Source: Polyangiaceae bacterium (GTDB taxonomy: Bacteria > Myxococcota_A > Polyangia > Polyangiales > Polyangiaceae). Taken from it: DNA of 46,187 bases. The notes under the pieces are model-generated. The model was given only the letters and a program-made list of their open reading frames with translations, had not been told where the DNA came from and did no database searches. Within the stretch, counting starts at the first letter, position 1, and the number at the start of each line of letters is the position of its first letter. Below are positions 17,285-25,801 of this stretch, piece after piece. Location of the stretch: contig JAICQQ010000045.1 of assembly GCA_025937785.1 (NCBI GenBank), positions 1 through 46,187 of the forward strand. The letters run 5' to 3'. The position numbers were made by a program, and so were the translations under genes.

Positions 17285-19966
17285 TCAGGGCGCGCTGACC
17301 AGCGTCGAGCCGTAGACCATCGGCGGCACACCGTCGACCACGATGGCGTGCCAGCCGGGCTCCGCTGAGGGCACCATGATGGAGGCACCGTTGAGATGGC
17401 CCATGACGGAGCGGTACACCGTTACTTGGGCGATCTCGTTGCCTGCATTGTCGATCACGCTGGCCGCCTCGGCCGTGCCCGAGGCCGCGACCGCGCCGCT
17501 TGGTGCTACACCCCAACTCGAACCGAAGACGCTCGTGACGATCACTTCCCAGGTGCCCACGGGGTTGGGGTTGATCCACGACAGCGCAGCGTTGATGTCC
17601 ACGACGCGCTCCAGGAAGGCCTGGTAGGTGAAGTCGCTGACCCACTGGTTGTCGCAGTAGCCCATGATGTCGGTGGCCTGCTGCGGATCGATCAGCGTGT
17701 CGGGGTAGTAGAGGCCCCACCAACCGATGCGCGCCCCTTCGTGCGGAAACGGCCCCGCGTACGCTGCACCGCCGCAGGGCGAGTGCTCGCGGCCGTGGTT
17801 GTGACCAATCTCGTGGGCCATGGTCGACGCTGATGCTCCGTCCCCGTAGGAGATGCCGATCGAGACCCGGGCGTGTGTATTGAAGGGACCGGCGTCCTCT
17901 GGTACGTAGCCGATGCCGGCGACGCAGCCGCCCTGGCAATACTGCTGCAGCGTGGCGGCTGGCTCCATCAAGCCGTAGTAGTAAAGGTCGTTGGGCGCGT
18001 TGTCACTCTGATGACGCGACATGAGCTGCTGCACCGTCTCGTTCCAACCGTTGCCGGTCGCGCTCACCGCACTGTTGGCCTGGAGTGGATCACCGACCGT
18101 GACTTCGACAGCCGAGACTGGGTACATCGCCTCCATGAATTGACGATAAAGCTCCAGTCGGTCTGGGTCGGTGTTCGCGGTATTGCCGTTGACGACGACC
18201 GGTATGAACTCGAGCTTCAAGACACCCGTCTCGCGCGCAGCAAGCGCCTCGTCACCGGTCACCGGGAATCGGGGCGATGCCTGGGTGCCGGTGTCGGCGC
18301 CACATTCCACGATCTCGACCATGTAGCGCGTCGAGGGGGTGATCAGGTCGCCCGGCACCTCGATGTTGAAGCTGGTCGCCAGGCTGTTTTCGACCGTCGG
18401 TCCTTCGACGGTGCGCTTGTGGAACACCCGCTCGACAGTGTCGCCATCGATGAGCGACAACCTCGCGGACAGCGCGCGATTGCTGAAACCCGTTTCGGTG
18501 GTCGTGAACACACGCACGATGGCATCCTTGCCGGCCACGATATCCGCGTCACGCTCGGCGGGGTCGAGCGCGGTACCCTGATCCATCACCGGGATCTTGC
18601 CCGCCTGGTACACGGCGATCTGCGTGATGCTGATCGCGTGGGCCAGCGTATTCGTGCAGGCGTCGCCCACCGCGCCGCCACATTGCCCGATGATGCACGA
18701 CTCGCCTTCGGGACAGGCGCTGCCGCAGGCGCCGCAATGCGCCGGCTCGGACTCGGTGTTCACACAGACGCCGTCGCACAGCGTCTCACCGTCCGGGCAG
18801 CGGCACTCGCCATCGGTGCAGGGAAACCCGCCTTGGCAAGCCATGTCGCAGGTGCCGCAATGCTTCGTACTGCTGTCGAGATCGACGCACTCGTTGCCGC
18901 ACGCCGTCAGCGATGCATCGCTGCAGCGGCAGCTGCCGTTGTCGCAGGTCTGGCCGTTGGTGCAAGGCGCGTCGCAGGCACCGCAGTGCAACGGGTTCTG
19001 GTCGAGGTCGACGCAACCCTCTTCGCACTGACTCTGGCCCTCGGGACAACCGCAACTGCCGGCTCTGCATTGCTCGGAGCTCGCGCAGGCGCTGCCGCAG
19101 CTGCCGCAGTGGCCGGGCTCGGAGCCCGTATCGACGCAGCCGCTACCGCAAAGCTCGGTCGGCGTCGGGCACGGTTCGGTATCTGCAATGCAGGTCCCCA
19201 GAGCGCAGATCTGATTCGCGGCACAGGCGAACTCACAGCTGCCGCAGTGTTCGCGTGTCGCGAGGCTGACGCAAGCGTCGCCGCATAGCGTCGTGCCCAC
19301 GGGACATTCGCAGACCCCGTCCGCGCAGTTACCGCCCGCGGGACAAGGTGAATCGCAACCCCCACAATGCGCGACGTTGCTGTTCGGGTCCGCGCACTGG
19401 CCTTGGCAAAAGAGGGTGCCGTCGGGACAGCCACAAACGCCACCGACGCAGGGCTTGCCCTGTTCACAGACGGTACCGCACTCGCCGCAATTCACCGCGT
19501 CGCGGTTCAGCTCGACGCAGACTCCGTTGCATTCGGTGTACGGCTCGGCGCACTCGCTGGAACACGTGCCCGCCGCGCACACGCGACCGACCTCGCAGGC
19601 TTGCCCGCACGAGCCACAGTTGTCCGACGCGGAGTTCAAGTCGACGCAAGCTCCCTCACACAGCGTGAGGCCGGGTTGGCACTGGATACCCCCAGTGGTC
19701 GACCCGGTCGACGATGCAGCGAGCCCGGTCGTGCCCGTGACCGTCGCGCCGGTCGCACCGGTGGCGTTCGCGGCGTTCGCGGCGTTCGCGGTATCGGTCT
19801 TGCCCCCGTAATTGGCGGGATCATCTTCGCCGCAGCCGCCGAGCCACGGGCACACCGCGACCATCAAGGGAGCGGCAAGCCTGCGGATCCAATCGAAGGT
19901 GGTTTCGGAACGCCCCGAGCTTGCTACTTCTTCGCTCACACCCAATCCTGAAGCAGACGCATCCAC
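17285..19966 (-). CDS. Cys-repeat metzincin-like zinc metalloprotease lipoprotein
   Basis: 893 residues. An N-terminal hydrophobic stretch ends in the lipobox LGGC (C45), so it is probably anchored at the cell surface. Residues 46-93 are an Ala/Asn/Thr/Gly/Ser linker. Residues about 94-430 form eight cysteine-rich repeats of about 40 residues, each with a central HCGxC...C motif, as in many myxobacterial surface proteins. The protease domain carries HEIGHNHGREH (H718, E719, H722, H728) and the downstream methionine turn in DIMGYC, as in metzincins of the M66-like type. The C-terminal 150 residues resemble a beta domain. The start is a GTG. Likely role: digestion of external protein or prey. 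Confidence 0.85.
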   Translation of the reverse strand: MDASASGLGVSEEVASSGRSETTFDWIRRLAAPLMVAVCPWLGGCGEDDPANYGGKTDTANAANAANATGATGATVTGTTGLAASSTGSTTGGIQCQPGLTLCEGACVDLNSASDNCGSCGQACEVGRVCAAGTCSSECAEPYTECNGVCVELNRDAVNCGECGTVCEQGKPCVGGVCGCPDGTLFCQGQCADPNSNVAHCGGCDSPCPAGGNCADGVCECPVGTTLCGDACVSLATREHCGSCEFACAANQICALGTCIADTEPCPTPTELCGSGCVDTGSEPGHCGSCGSACASSEQCRAGSCGCPEGQSQCEEGCVDLDQNPLHCGACDAPCTNGQTCDNGSCRCSDASLTACGNECVDLDSSTKHCGTCDMACQGGFPCTDGECRCPDGETLCDGVCVNTESEPAHCGACGSACPEGESCIIGQCGGAVGDACTNTLAHAISITQIAVYQAGKIPVMDQGTALDPAERDADIVAGKDAIVRVFTTTETGFSNRALSARLSLIDGDTVERVFHKRTVEGPTVENSLATSFNIEVPGDLITPSTRYMVEIVECGADTGTQASPRFPVTGDEALAARETGVLKLEFIPVVVNGNTANTDPDRLELYRQFMEAMYPVSAVEVTVGDPLQANSAVSATGNGWNETVQQLMSRHQSDNAPNDLYYYGLMEPAATLQQYCQGGCVAGIGYVPEDAGPFNTHARVSIGISYGDGASASTMAHEIGHNHGREHSPCGGAAYAGPFPHEGARIGWWGLYYPDTLIDPQQATDIMGYCDNQWVSDFTYQAFLERVVDINAALSWINPNPVGTWEVIVTSVFGSSWGVAPSGAVAASGTAEAASVIDNAGNEIAQVTVYRSVMGHLNGASIMVPSAEPGWHAIVVDGVPPMVYGSTLVSAP
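19763..19789. repeat. In-frame 9-bp repeat in the protease linker
   Basis: Three perfect copies of GGCGTTCGC encode the alternating Ala-Asn linker of the metalloprotease. It lies between the lipid anchor and the Cys repeats, so length change would be tolerated. Confidence 0.85.
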
Positions 19967-20525
19967 ACTCGGACGCGAAAGTTGATCGTAGTTCGAAGAC
20001 CGACGCGAGACCAGTCAGCTGAAACCTTCTCGAAATCCTTTCCAGGAACTCCGGCATGAGTAAACTTTTCCTGGGCGGAGAGCCGGGCACCGATTCCATG
20101 CGGTGGCCTCGGCCGGCGTCATTCGAGAACGAATGTGCGCGGACGCACGGAAGTTGCCTCAAAGCGGGATGCACACCGCTCTGGACTCTCGACGCTTCCA
20201 TCCGTGGACTACGCGACGGGCTCGTGGGTGGGTGATGTGTGAATGCTCGCGCGCGACTCGCTCGTGATCCTTGGGAGCCCGCGGCGCAGGTCGACGCAGC
20301 GCACTGCCCCCGTACCCAACGTAAACCGGACCGCGACGCGAGGAACCCGCGCTGCCAGGGCCTCGCAGCTGGAACCGTTGACACGCACCCTGAAGGTGTT
20401 ATGCGGGCACGCCGCATGCTTGGCTCTCACTTTGACGAACCACCGGTTCGAATACCAACGCAGGTTCGAATGCCACCCCGGATTCGACCACGAACCGCCC
20501 CTCGAACGCGCGAGTACACCGGCTG
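19967..20525. other. Intergenic region, 559 bp
   Basis: Divergent intergenic region between the metalloprotease and the RdgC-like pair. No gene or RNA is supported. GGTTCGAAT occurs twice (20452 and 20473) and GGATTCGA once nearby, but the flanks do not pair as tRNA T-arms. Promoters of both flanking genes must lie here. Confidence 0.4.
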
Positions 20526-21146
20526 ATGGGCGCTGCAAGTGGCTCGATGAGCGTCGCGAAGTTCTGGGTCGAAGGTGACCTTCCCAAGGACCCTCGACGG
20601 GCCTTCATGAGTCGGGTGACCCTCCGACGCTTTCAACCGCTGCGCCCAGACGAAGACGTGGAAGAGCGCTACGGCTGGTGCGCGCTGGGCGAGCCAGGCG
20701 ATCTGGATCTGACCACGGGCAAAGTGTTCCAAAACGAATACCTCACCCTGGGGTTTCGCTGGGATCGCTTCAAGTTTCCGGCGGCGCTCGTCAACGGGCA
20801 GCTTGCCGAGGCGATGCAGCGCGCACTGGCGCGCACGGACAAAGAGTCACTCTCGCGCAACCAAAAGGCCGAACTGAAGCAGCAGGTACTCGCAAAGCTG
20901 AAGCAGAAATACCTGCCCAGTATGCGCATGGTCGACATGGTCTGGCACTTCGACCGCCGCGAAGTGTTCTTCTGGAGTCATTCCTCGGCCTTGCGCGAGC
21001 GATTCTCGGCCTGCTTCGAGTTGACGTTCGGGCTCGACTTGGTTCTGAATAGTCCGTTCAGCGCCGGCCTGAAGCTGTTGCCCGGGCGTGCCACTCAGCA
21101 AGCACTCCAACAACTCGAGGCGGAGACGTTTCGTGGATCTCGTTGA
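20526..21146 (+). CDS. RdgC-like protein, N-terminal type
   Basis: 206 residues. The N-terminal half (SVAKFWVEGDLP, VTLRRFQPLRPDEDVEERYGWCALGEPGDLDL) and KYLPSMRMVDMVWHFDRREVFFWSHSS resemble the recombination-associated RdgC family. RdgC binds DNA as a ring and limits RecA. E. coli RdgC is about 300 residues in one chain; here the homologous sequence seems divided over two genes that overlap by 14 bases. The start at 20526 is preferred because relatives have a few residues before the SV-KF strand; ATG 20547 is possible. Confidence 0.65.
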   Translation: MGAASGSMSVAKFWVEGDLPKDPRRAFMSRVTLRRFQPLRPDEDVEERYGWCALGEPGDLDLTTGKVFQNEYLTLGFRWDRFKFPAALVNGQLAEAMQRALARTDKESLSRNQKAELKQQVLAKLKQKYLPSMRMVDMVWHFDRREVFFWSHSSALRERFSACFELTFGLDLVLNSPFSAGLKLLPGRATQQALQQLEAETFRGSR

Positions 21147-21714
21147 CCGCATAGAAACCACGCGCTTCCTCGGCAACGAGTTCTTGCTGTGGCTCTGGTT
21201 CGCGGGGGATGTGACCGGCGGCAGGCACGATCTCGGCGAGCGCGGCGAGATCGAAGTCTCACTCGAGAGCCAGCTGAAGCTGACCGATCCGCTGTCGGCG
21301 CGTGAGAGCATCAGCATGCGAGGCGAAGACCCGTTTGGCAGCCCCGAAGCGGACCAGGCGCTGAAGCAGGGGAAGTTGCCTGCCAAGGTCCTGTTCCGGC
21401 TCAAGCAAGGTGAAACCGAGTGGATCGCGAGCTTGGACGGGCCTCAGCTTGCGCTGTCGGGCATCAAGCTACCTGCGTTGCTCGACGAGGCGGCTGACGA
21501 CCCGCTGTTCGAGCGCCTGCGCCTGCTAGAGCAACTCGACGACCTGTTGCACGAGCTGTACCGGCAATTCCTGAACGTGCGTCTGTCAGCTCACTGGAAG
21601 GGCGAGCTCTTGCCTGCCATGAAGAATTGGGTCGCGGGCAGCGTGACGCTGGATCAAGCTGCGTGGACACGGTTGCATCCCGGTTCCGGCAAGCGGCGCG
21701 CTCGCCGACGCTGA
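21133..21714 (+). CDS. RdgC-like partner, C-terminal type
   Basis: 193 residues. It starts at GTG 21133 with GGAG eight bases upstream, inside the end of the previous gene. ETTRFLGNEFLLWLWFAGD resembles the segment of RdgC that introduces its C-terminal part, and the rest is rich in charged helices ending with an Arg-rich tail (GKRRARRR) suited to DNA contact. I see it as the second polypeptide of a split RdgC-like factor. The alternative is an unrelated myxobacterial partner protein. Confidence 0.55.
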   Translation: MDLVDRIETTRFLGNEFLLWLWFAGDVTGGRHDLGERGEIEVSLESQLKLTDPLSARESISMRGEDPFGSPEADQALKQGKLPAKVLFRLKQGETEWIASLDGPQLALSGIKLPALLDEAADDPLFERLRLLEQLDDLLHELYRQFLNVRLSAHWKGELLPAMKNWVAGSVTLDQAAWTRLHPGSGKRRARRR

Positions 21715-21992
21715 GCACGCAAAGACGCCTCGCGCGGAAAAGTCACAGTTGGCGCGGGCTGTCGCGCGTAAGCACGCAGACCACCTTCGCCTACCTATTG
21801 ATATTCATCGAGATTTAGCCACCGACTCGGACATATACCAGCCGCCCGACCGGCACAAGACTTGCGACCGCTGGATCCCGGTCACCCCGTCGAGCAGGCA
21901 AGCACACTGTTGGATCACCGCCTGCATGGATTTCGGCGGGCCGGCAGTCACTCCGCTTACGAAACGCGTTCCGCCCACTCGGAGAGGATCCC

Positions 21993-22445
21993 ATGAACGT
22001 GGAACAGATCATGAGTCACGAACCGGTGTGCATCGACGCCAAAGCGCGAGCGCACGAAGCACTGGTGTTGGCCAGCCGGCAAGGCGTCCACTACCTGTTG
22101 GTCGTCGGCGAGGACAACGACCTCGACGGTATCACCTGCCTGTGCGACGTGGAGCGCGCGCGCGTCAACGAGAGCGTGCGATCGTTTGCCCACTCACCGG
22201 TGACTTACGTGATGGCGGGCGAGTCCGCCGCGCGCGCTGCCCTGATCATGCAACAGTGCGCGGTGGGGTGCCTACCTGTGCTGCGTGAGCCGGGTCACGT
22301 GATCGGCGTACTGACCCGTCACGATCTGCGCGCCGTAGGTGCCATGGACCCCGCCAATCCATGTGCCTGTTGCGGTGCCAACCACGACCTGGTAGAGAAC
22401 GACCGGGGCTTGGCGTTGTGCCGGCGTTGTCTGCGATCGCTCTGA
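21993..22445 (+). CDS. CBS-domain pair protein with C-terminal zinc-knuckle-like tail
   Basis: 150 residues, with GGAGAGG before the ATG. Two CBS motifs (about 1-60 and 65-118; MNVEQIMSHEPVCI..., VTYVMAGESAARAALIMQQ...VIGVLTRHDL) form a Bateman module, which senses adenosine nucleotides. Residues 124-147 contain CACC and CRRC, spaced like a small zinc ribbon, an addition not typical of two-CBS proteins. There is no enzyme domain; it probably acts as a sensor for an unknown partner. Confidence 0.85.
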   Translation: MNVEQIMSHEPVCIDAKARAHEALVLASRQGVHYLLVVGEDNDLDGITCLCDVERARVNESVRSFAHSPVTYVMAGESAARAALIMQQCAVGCLPVLREPGHVIGVLTRHDLRAVGAMDPANPCACCGANHDLVENDRGLALCRRCLRSL

Positions 22446-22457
22446 TGCTTCGGCACA

Positions 22458-22889
22458 CTAGAAGGCGAGCGTATAGCAGACGGCGGTCCCGTCGATCACG
22501 AGCGTGCCGTCGTCACGCGTGACGCGCGTCTTTAGCTCCGTGATCGGCTTGTCCTCGCGCACGCTGGTCACCTCGACCTGCCCAGTGATGATGTCGCCTG
22601 GCCGTACCGGTGCCTTGAAGCTCCAGTTCACCTGCAGAAACACGGTTCCAGGACCCGGCAGCTCTTCCGCCACGACCGCGTTCAAGATCGCGGTGGTGAC
22701 GCCACCTTGCACCACGATCTCGCCAAGCTTCGAGCGCTTCGCTGCTGCTTCGTCGTAGTGCAGCGGGTTTGTGTCGCCACTGATCTCGGTGAACAGCTCG
22801 ATGTCGCGCGCCGTGACGACGCGCGATCGGCTTGCCGAGTCCCCCACGCCAGGGATACCCCGCGGCCAGACGTCCGTCGTTTTCGTCAT
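22458..22889 (-). CDS. MaoC-like (R)-specific enoyl-CoA hydratase family protein
   Basis: A 143-residue hotdog-fold protein. The hydratase motif is SGDTNPLHYD, with D39 and H44 as the expected catalytic pair. The remainder (VQGGVTTAILNAVVAEELPGPGTVFLQVNWSFKAPVRPGD) is a standard MaoC core. The start at 22889 is chosen because the family begins a few residues before the RVVTARDI helix. Likely reaction: hydration of trans-2-enoyl-CoA. It is divergent to ligD. Confidence 0.85.
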   Translation of the reverse strand: MTKTTDVWPRGIPGVGDSASRSRVVTARDIELFTEISGDTNPLHYDEAAAKRSKLGEIVVQGGVTTAILNAVVAEELPGPGTVFLQVNWSFKAPVRPGDIITGQVEVTSVREDKPITELKTRVTRDDGTLVIDGTAVCYTLAF

Positions 22890-23033
22890 CGCTAGCTGGA
22901 AGCATATCGCCCCACCCCTCGCGCTCGCCACGGCAAGATCGCCCCGGGACGCGCTTCGGACCCGAGGCCTAGATGATCTGGGCGGAGATCGTTCCGATGG
23001 CGCGTTGGCGCACATCTTGAACCGCGCTGGTTC

Positions 23034-25589
23034 ATGGCCGCCCTCGAAGAGTATCGGAGCAAACGTGACCTGAAACGCTCCCCAGAACCCAAAGGTAAGG
23101 TCAAACGTGCGCGTTCGACGCGTTCGGACGCCGGCACGTTCACGGTGCAGAAGCACGATGCAAGGAATCTGCATTACGACTTTCGGCTGGAGCTCGGTGG
23201 GGTTCTGTTGAGTTGGGCGGTTCCCAAGGGTCCCAGCCTGGATCCTTCCGACAAGCGCCTGGCGATCCAAACCGAGGACCATCCACTCGAATACGGCGCC
23301 TTCGAAGGCGTGATCCCGGAGGGTCACTATGGTGCGGGAACCGTTTTGGTCTGGGACCACGGCACTTGGGCACCTGAAGGAGACGCTCACGCTGCCTATC
23401 GCAAAGGTCATCTGAACTTTGCGCTCGACGGGAAGAAGCTGCGCGGACGTTGGCACTTGGTGCGACGCGGCAGCACCAAGCAATGGCTGCTCTTCAAGTC
23501 ACGAGACCAGTACGCAAAGCAGCGCAACGGCGCCGCCGTGCTGGACCAGGCACCGGAGAGCGCGCTCAGTGGGCAGAGTCTAACCCAAATCGCGGCGACC
23601 GCTCGCGCTGGTCGGGAGTCGACGGACCCCAAAGCCAAGCCGCGCCGGCGTGGCGGCACGGAGCCCGGGCGGCGCCGGCGCGTGAGCGCTGCGGCGCTGC
23701 CCGGTGCGCGTCGCGGCAAGCTGCCCCAAACGCTGTCGCCCGAACTGGCGACGTTGGTCACCGAGGTCCCGGAAGGCTCCGACTGGTTGCACGAAATGAA
23801 GTTCGACGGCTACCGGATTCTGCTTCACGTCGACGGCTCCAAAGTGCGCTGCCTCACCCGCCGCGGCAACGATTGGTCCGATCGCTTGCCTCACCTGACG
23901 AAGGACGTGGCCCAACTTGGCCTGCCTCCCTCACTCATCGACGGCGAACTGTGCGTCGTCGAAGCCGACGGCACCACGAACTTTCAACGACTCCAGAATT
24001 CGCTGAACGTGAGAGCCGACGCATCACTCGTCTATTTTGCGTTCGATTTGTTGCACTACGACGGCGTCGACCTCAGAGCGGCGCCCCTCGTCGAGCGCAA
24101 AGCAGCGCTCGCCAAACTGCTCGCCCGTGTGAACTCGACCCGGCTGAGCCTCAGCGAGCACGTCGTGGGACACGGCCCCGAATTCTTTAGAGAGGCCTGC
24201 GAGCGCGGCCTCGAGGGCATCGTGTGCAAGCGCGCTAGTTCCGTCTACCGCTCCGAGCGCACTCGTGACTGGTTGAAGGTGAAATGCCTTCGGCGCCACG
24301 AGGTCGTCATCGGCGGTTATACCGATCCTGGAGGGTCTCGCAGCCACTTCGGGGCGCTGCTCGTGGGCACGCACGACGAGCAAGGCTCGCTGATCTATCG
24401 GGGCAAGGTGGGTACCGGGTTCACCGAGCTCACTCTGCGTGAGCTGCACCGACGCCTGAGGAAGCTAGAGCAGAAGCAGCCTGCATTCGCCAACCCACCC
24501 CGCGGCGCTGCGATGCGCGACGTACACTGGGTCAAGCCCGAGCTTTTGGCCGAGGTCGAGTACGCGGAAATCACGCAAGACGGCAAACTACGCCACCCTC
24601 GCTTCCGGGGGCTCCGTCAGGACAAGCCCGCCGAAGCCATAGCGATCGAGCCACCTGCGAAGCCGGCGCCTCGTAAACCCCCCGCGCCCTCGGCTTCCAG
24701 CGTCCATTTGCCCGTCGAGCTCACCCACCCCGATCGTGTGCTGTACCCGAGCCAGGGGCTCACCAAGCGAGCGCTGGCGGAGTACTTCGTCCAAGTGGCG
24801 GATTGGATGCTGCCCTACGTGCAGGATCGGATCCTGACCCTGGTGCGCTGTCCGCGGGGCCAGGGCGCGGAGTGCTTCTTTCAGAAGCATGCTGGCAAGG
24901 GCATGCCCGCGGCGCTCCGCACGGTCGAGATCCAGGAACAAGACAAGCGTGCGGACTACCTGGTGTTGGACGATGTGGCTGGCCTCGTTTCGCTGGTGCA
25001 GATGGGTGCGCTCGAGGTTCACGTCTGGGGTGCCCGCGCCGATCGACCGGAGCGCCCGGACCAGCTGGTATTCGATCTGGATCCTGGCCCTGGCGTCAGC
25101 TGGAGCGCCGTGATCGAAGCCACGCTCGCCGTCAGGGACCAGCTCTCCCAGCTGGACCTGCAAAGCTTCGTGAAGACCAGCGGGGGCAAGGGTTTGCATG
25201 TCGTATTGCCCGTGGAACGCAGAGCCGACTGGGACCTCGGAAAGGCATTCTGCCACGCCGTCGCCGAACGCATCTGCCGCAGCGACCCGAAACAGTTCGT
25301 TTGCACCATGAGCAAAGCCAAACGTGAAGGGCGGATCTTCATCGACTACCTGCGCAACAGCCGTGGGGCAACCAGCGTCTGCGCATACTCGCCGCGCGCC
25401 CGCGAAGGCGCGCCCGTTTCCACACCGCTGGCCTGGAGTGAGCTAACGGACCGTGTCAGTCCGAGTGACTTCAATGTGCAAACACTGCCTGAGCGCCTCG
25501 CTTCTCTCACGAACGACCCCTGGGAAAGCTACGCAGACGTTCATCAATCCATCACGAAGCAAATGCTGCGCGAGCTCGGCTCTGCTTGA
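23034..25589 (+). CDS. ligD: Multifunctional ATP-dependent DNA ligase LigD (PE-LIG-POL)
   Basis: An 851-residue enzyme of bacterial non-homologous end joining. The order is 3'-phosphoesterase (residues about 30-190; H41, H47, D49, H83 in KHDARNLHYDF and TEDHPLEY), ATP-dependent ligase (about 235-540; nucleotidyl lysine K256 in EMKFDGYR, later LKVKCL) and primase/polymerase (about 565-850; catalytic DLD at 681-683). This is the Pseudomonas-type domain order. An Arg/Lys-rich linker joins the first two domains. No Ku gene occurs in the window. A 144-bp divergent gap separates it from the MaoC gene. Confidence 0.95.
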   Translation: MAALEEYRSKRDLKRSPEPKGKVKRARSTRSDAGTFTVQKHDARNLHYDFRLELGGVLLSWAVPKGPSLDPSDKRLAIQTEDHPLEYGAFEGVIPEGHYGAGTVLVWDHGTWAPEGDAHAAYRKGHLNFALDGKKLRGRWHLVRRGSTKQWLLFKSRDQYAKQRNGAAVLDQAPESALSGQSLTQIAATARAGRESTDPKAKPRRRGGTEPGRRRRVSAAALPGARRGKLPQTLSPELATLVTEVPEGSDWLHEMKFDGYRILLHVDGSKVRCLTRRGNDWSDRLPHLTKDVAQLGLPPSLIDGELCVVEADGTTNFQRLQNSLNVRADASLVYFAFDLLHYDGVDLRAAPLVERKAALAKLLARVNSTRLSLSEHVVGHGPEFFREACERGLEGIVCKRASSVYRSERTRDWLKVKCLRRHEVVIGGYTDPGGSRSHFGALLVGTHDEQGSLIYRGKVGTGFTELTLRELHRRLRKLEQKQPAFANPPRGAAMRDVHWVKPELLAEVEYAEITQDGKLRHPRFRGLRQDKPAEAIAIEPPAKPAPRKPPAPSASSVHLPVELTHPDRVLYPSQGLTKRALAEYFVQVADWMLPYVQDRILTLVRCPRGQGAECFFQKHAGKGMPAALRTVEIQEQDKRADYLVLDDVAGLVSLVQMGALEVHVWGARADRPERPDQLVFDLDPGPGVSWSAVIEATLAVRDQLSQLDLQSFVKTSGGKGLHVVLPVERRADWDLGKAFCHAVAERICRSDPKQFVCTMSKAKREGRIFIDYLRNSRGATSVCAYSPRAREGAPVSTPLAWSELTDRVSPSDFNVQTLPERLASLTNDPWESYADVHQSITKQMLRELGSA

Positions 25590-25675
25590 CCGGCCAGCAT
25601 GGCTCGCGGGACTTAGGGCTGCATGGCATGAGGCTTGCCTCAGACGGCCGACTCAGGGGAAACCGCGCCGTTCCC

Positions 25676-25687
25676 CGTTCTAGAACG
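25676..25687. promoter_or_regulatory. 12-bp palindrome upstream of sodC
   Basis: CGTTCTAGAACG is a perfect palindrome about 115 bp before the sodC start. Its size and position fit a dimeric repressor operator, but I cannot name the regulator. Confidence 0.35.
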
Positions 25688-25801
25688 AACCAAACGGCCA
25701 CAAACGGAAAATGCGCTACGCGCGCTCTCGCTCGAGACTCGAATGAATCGCGCACGGCGCAAGGGCGCCCCGAAACGCGGCCAACGCCCCGAGGAGACAC
25801 C

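Noticed and set aside
17873..19288. Long plus-strand open frame of about 471 codons opposite the metalloprotease
   Set aside because: It is the mirror of the Cys-rich repeat region. The protein has no family resemblance, while the minus strand carries a lipobox, repeats and HEIGH motif.
20450..20490. Possible tRNA T-arms (GGTTCGAAT repeated)
   Set aside because: The bases on both sides do not form T-stems and no acceptor or anticodon arm can be built.
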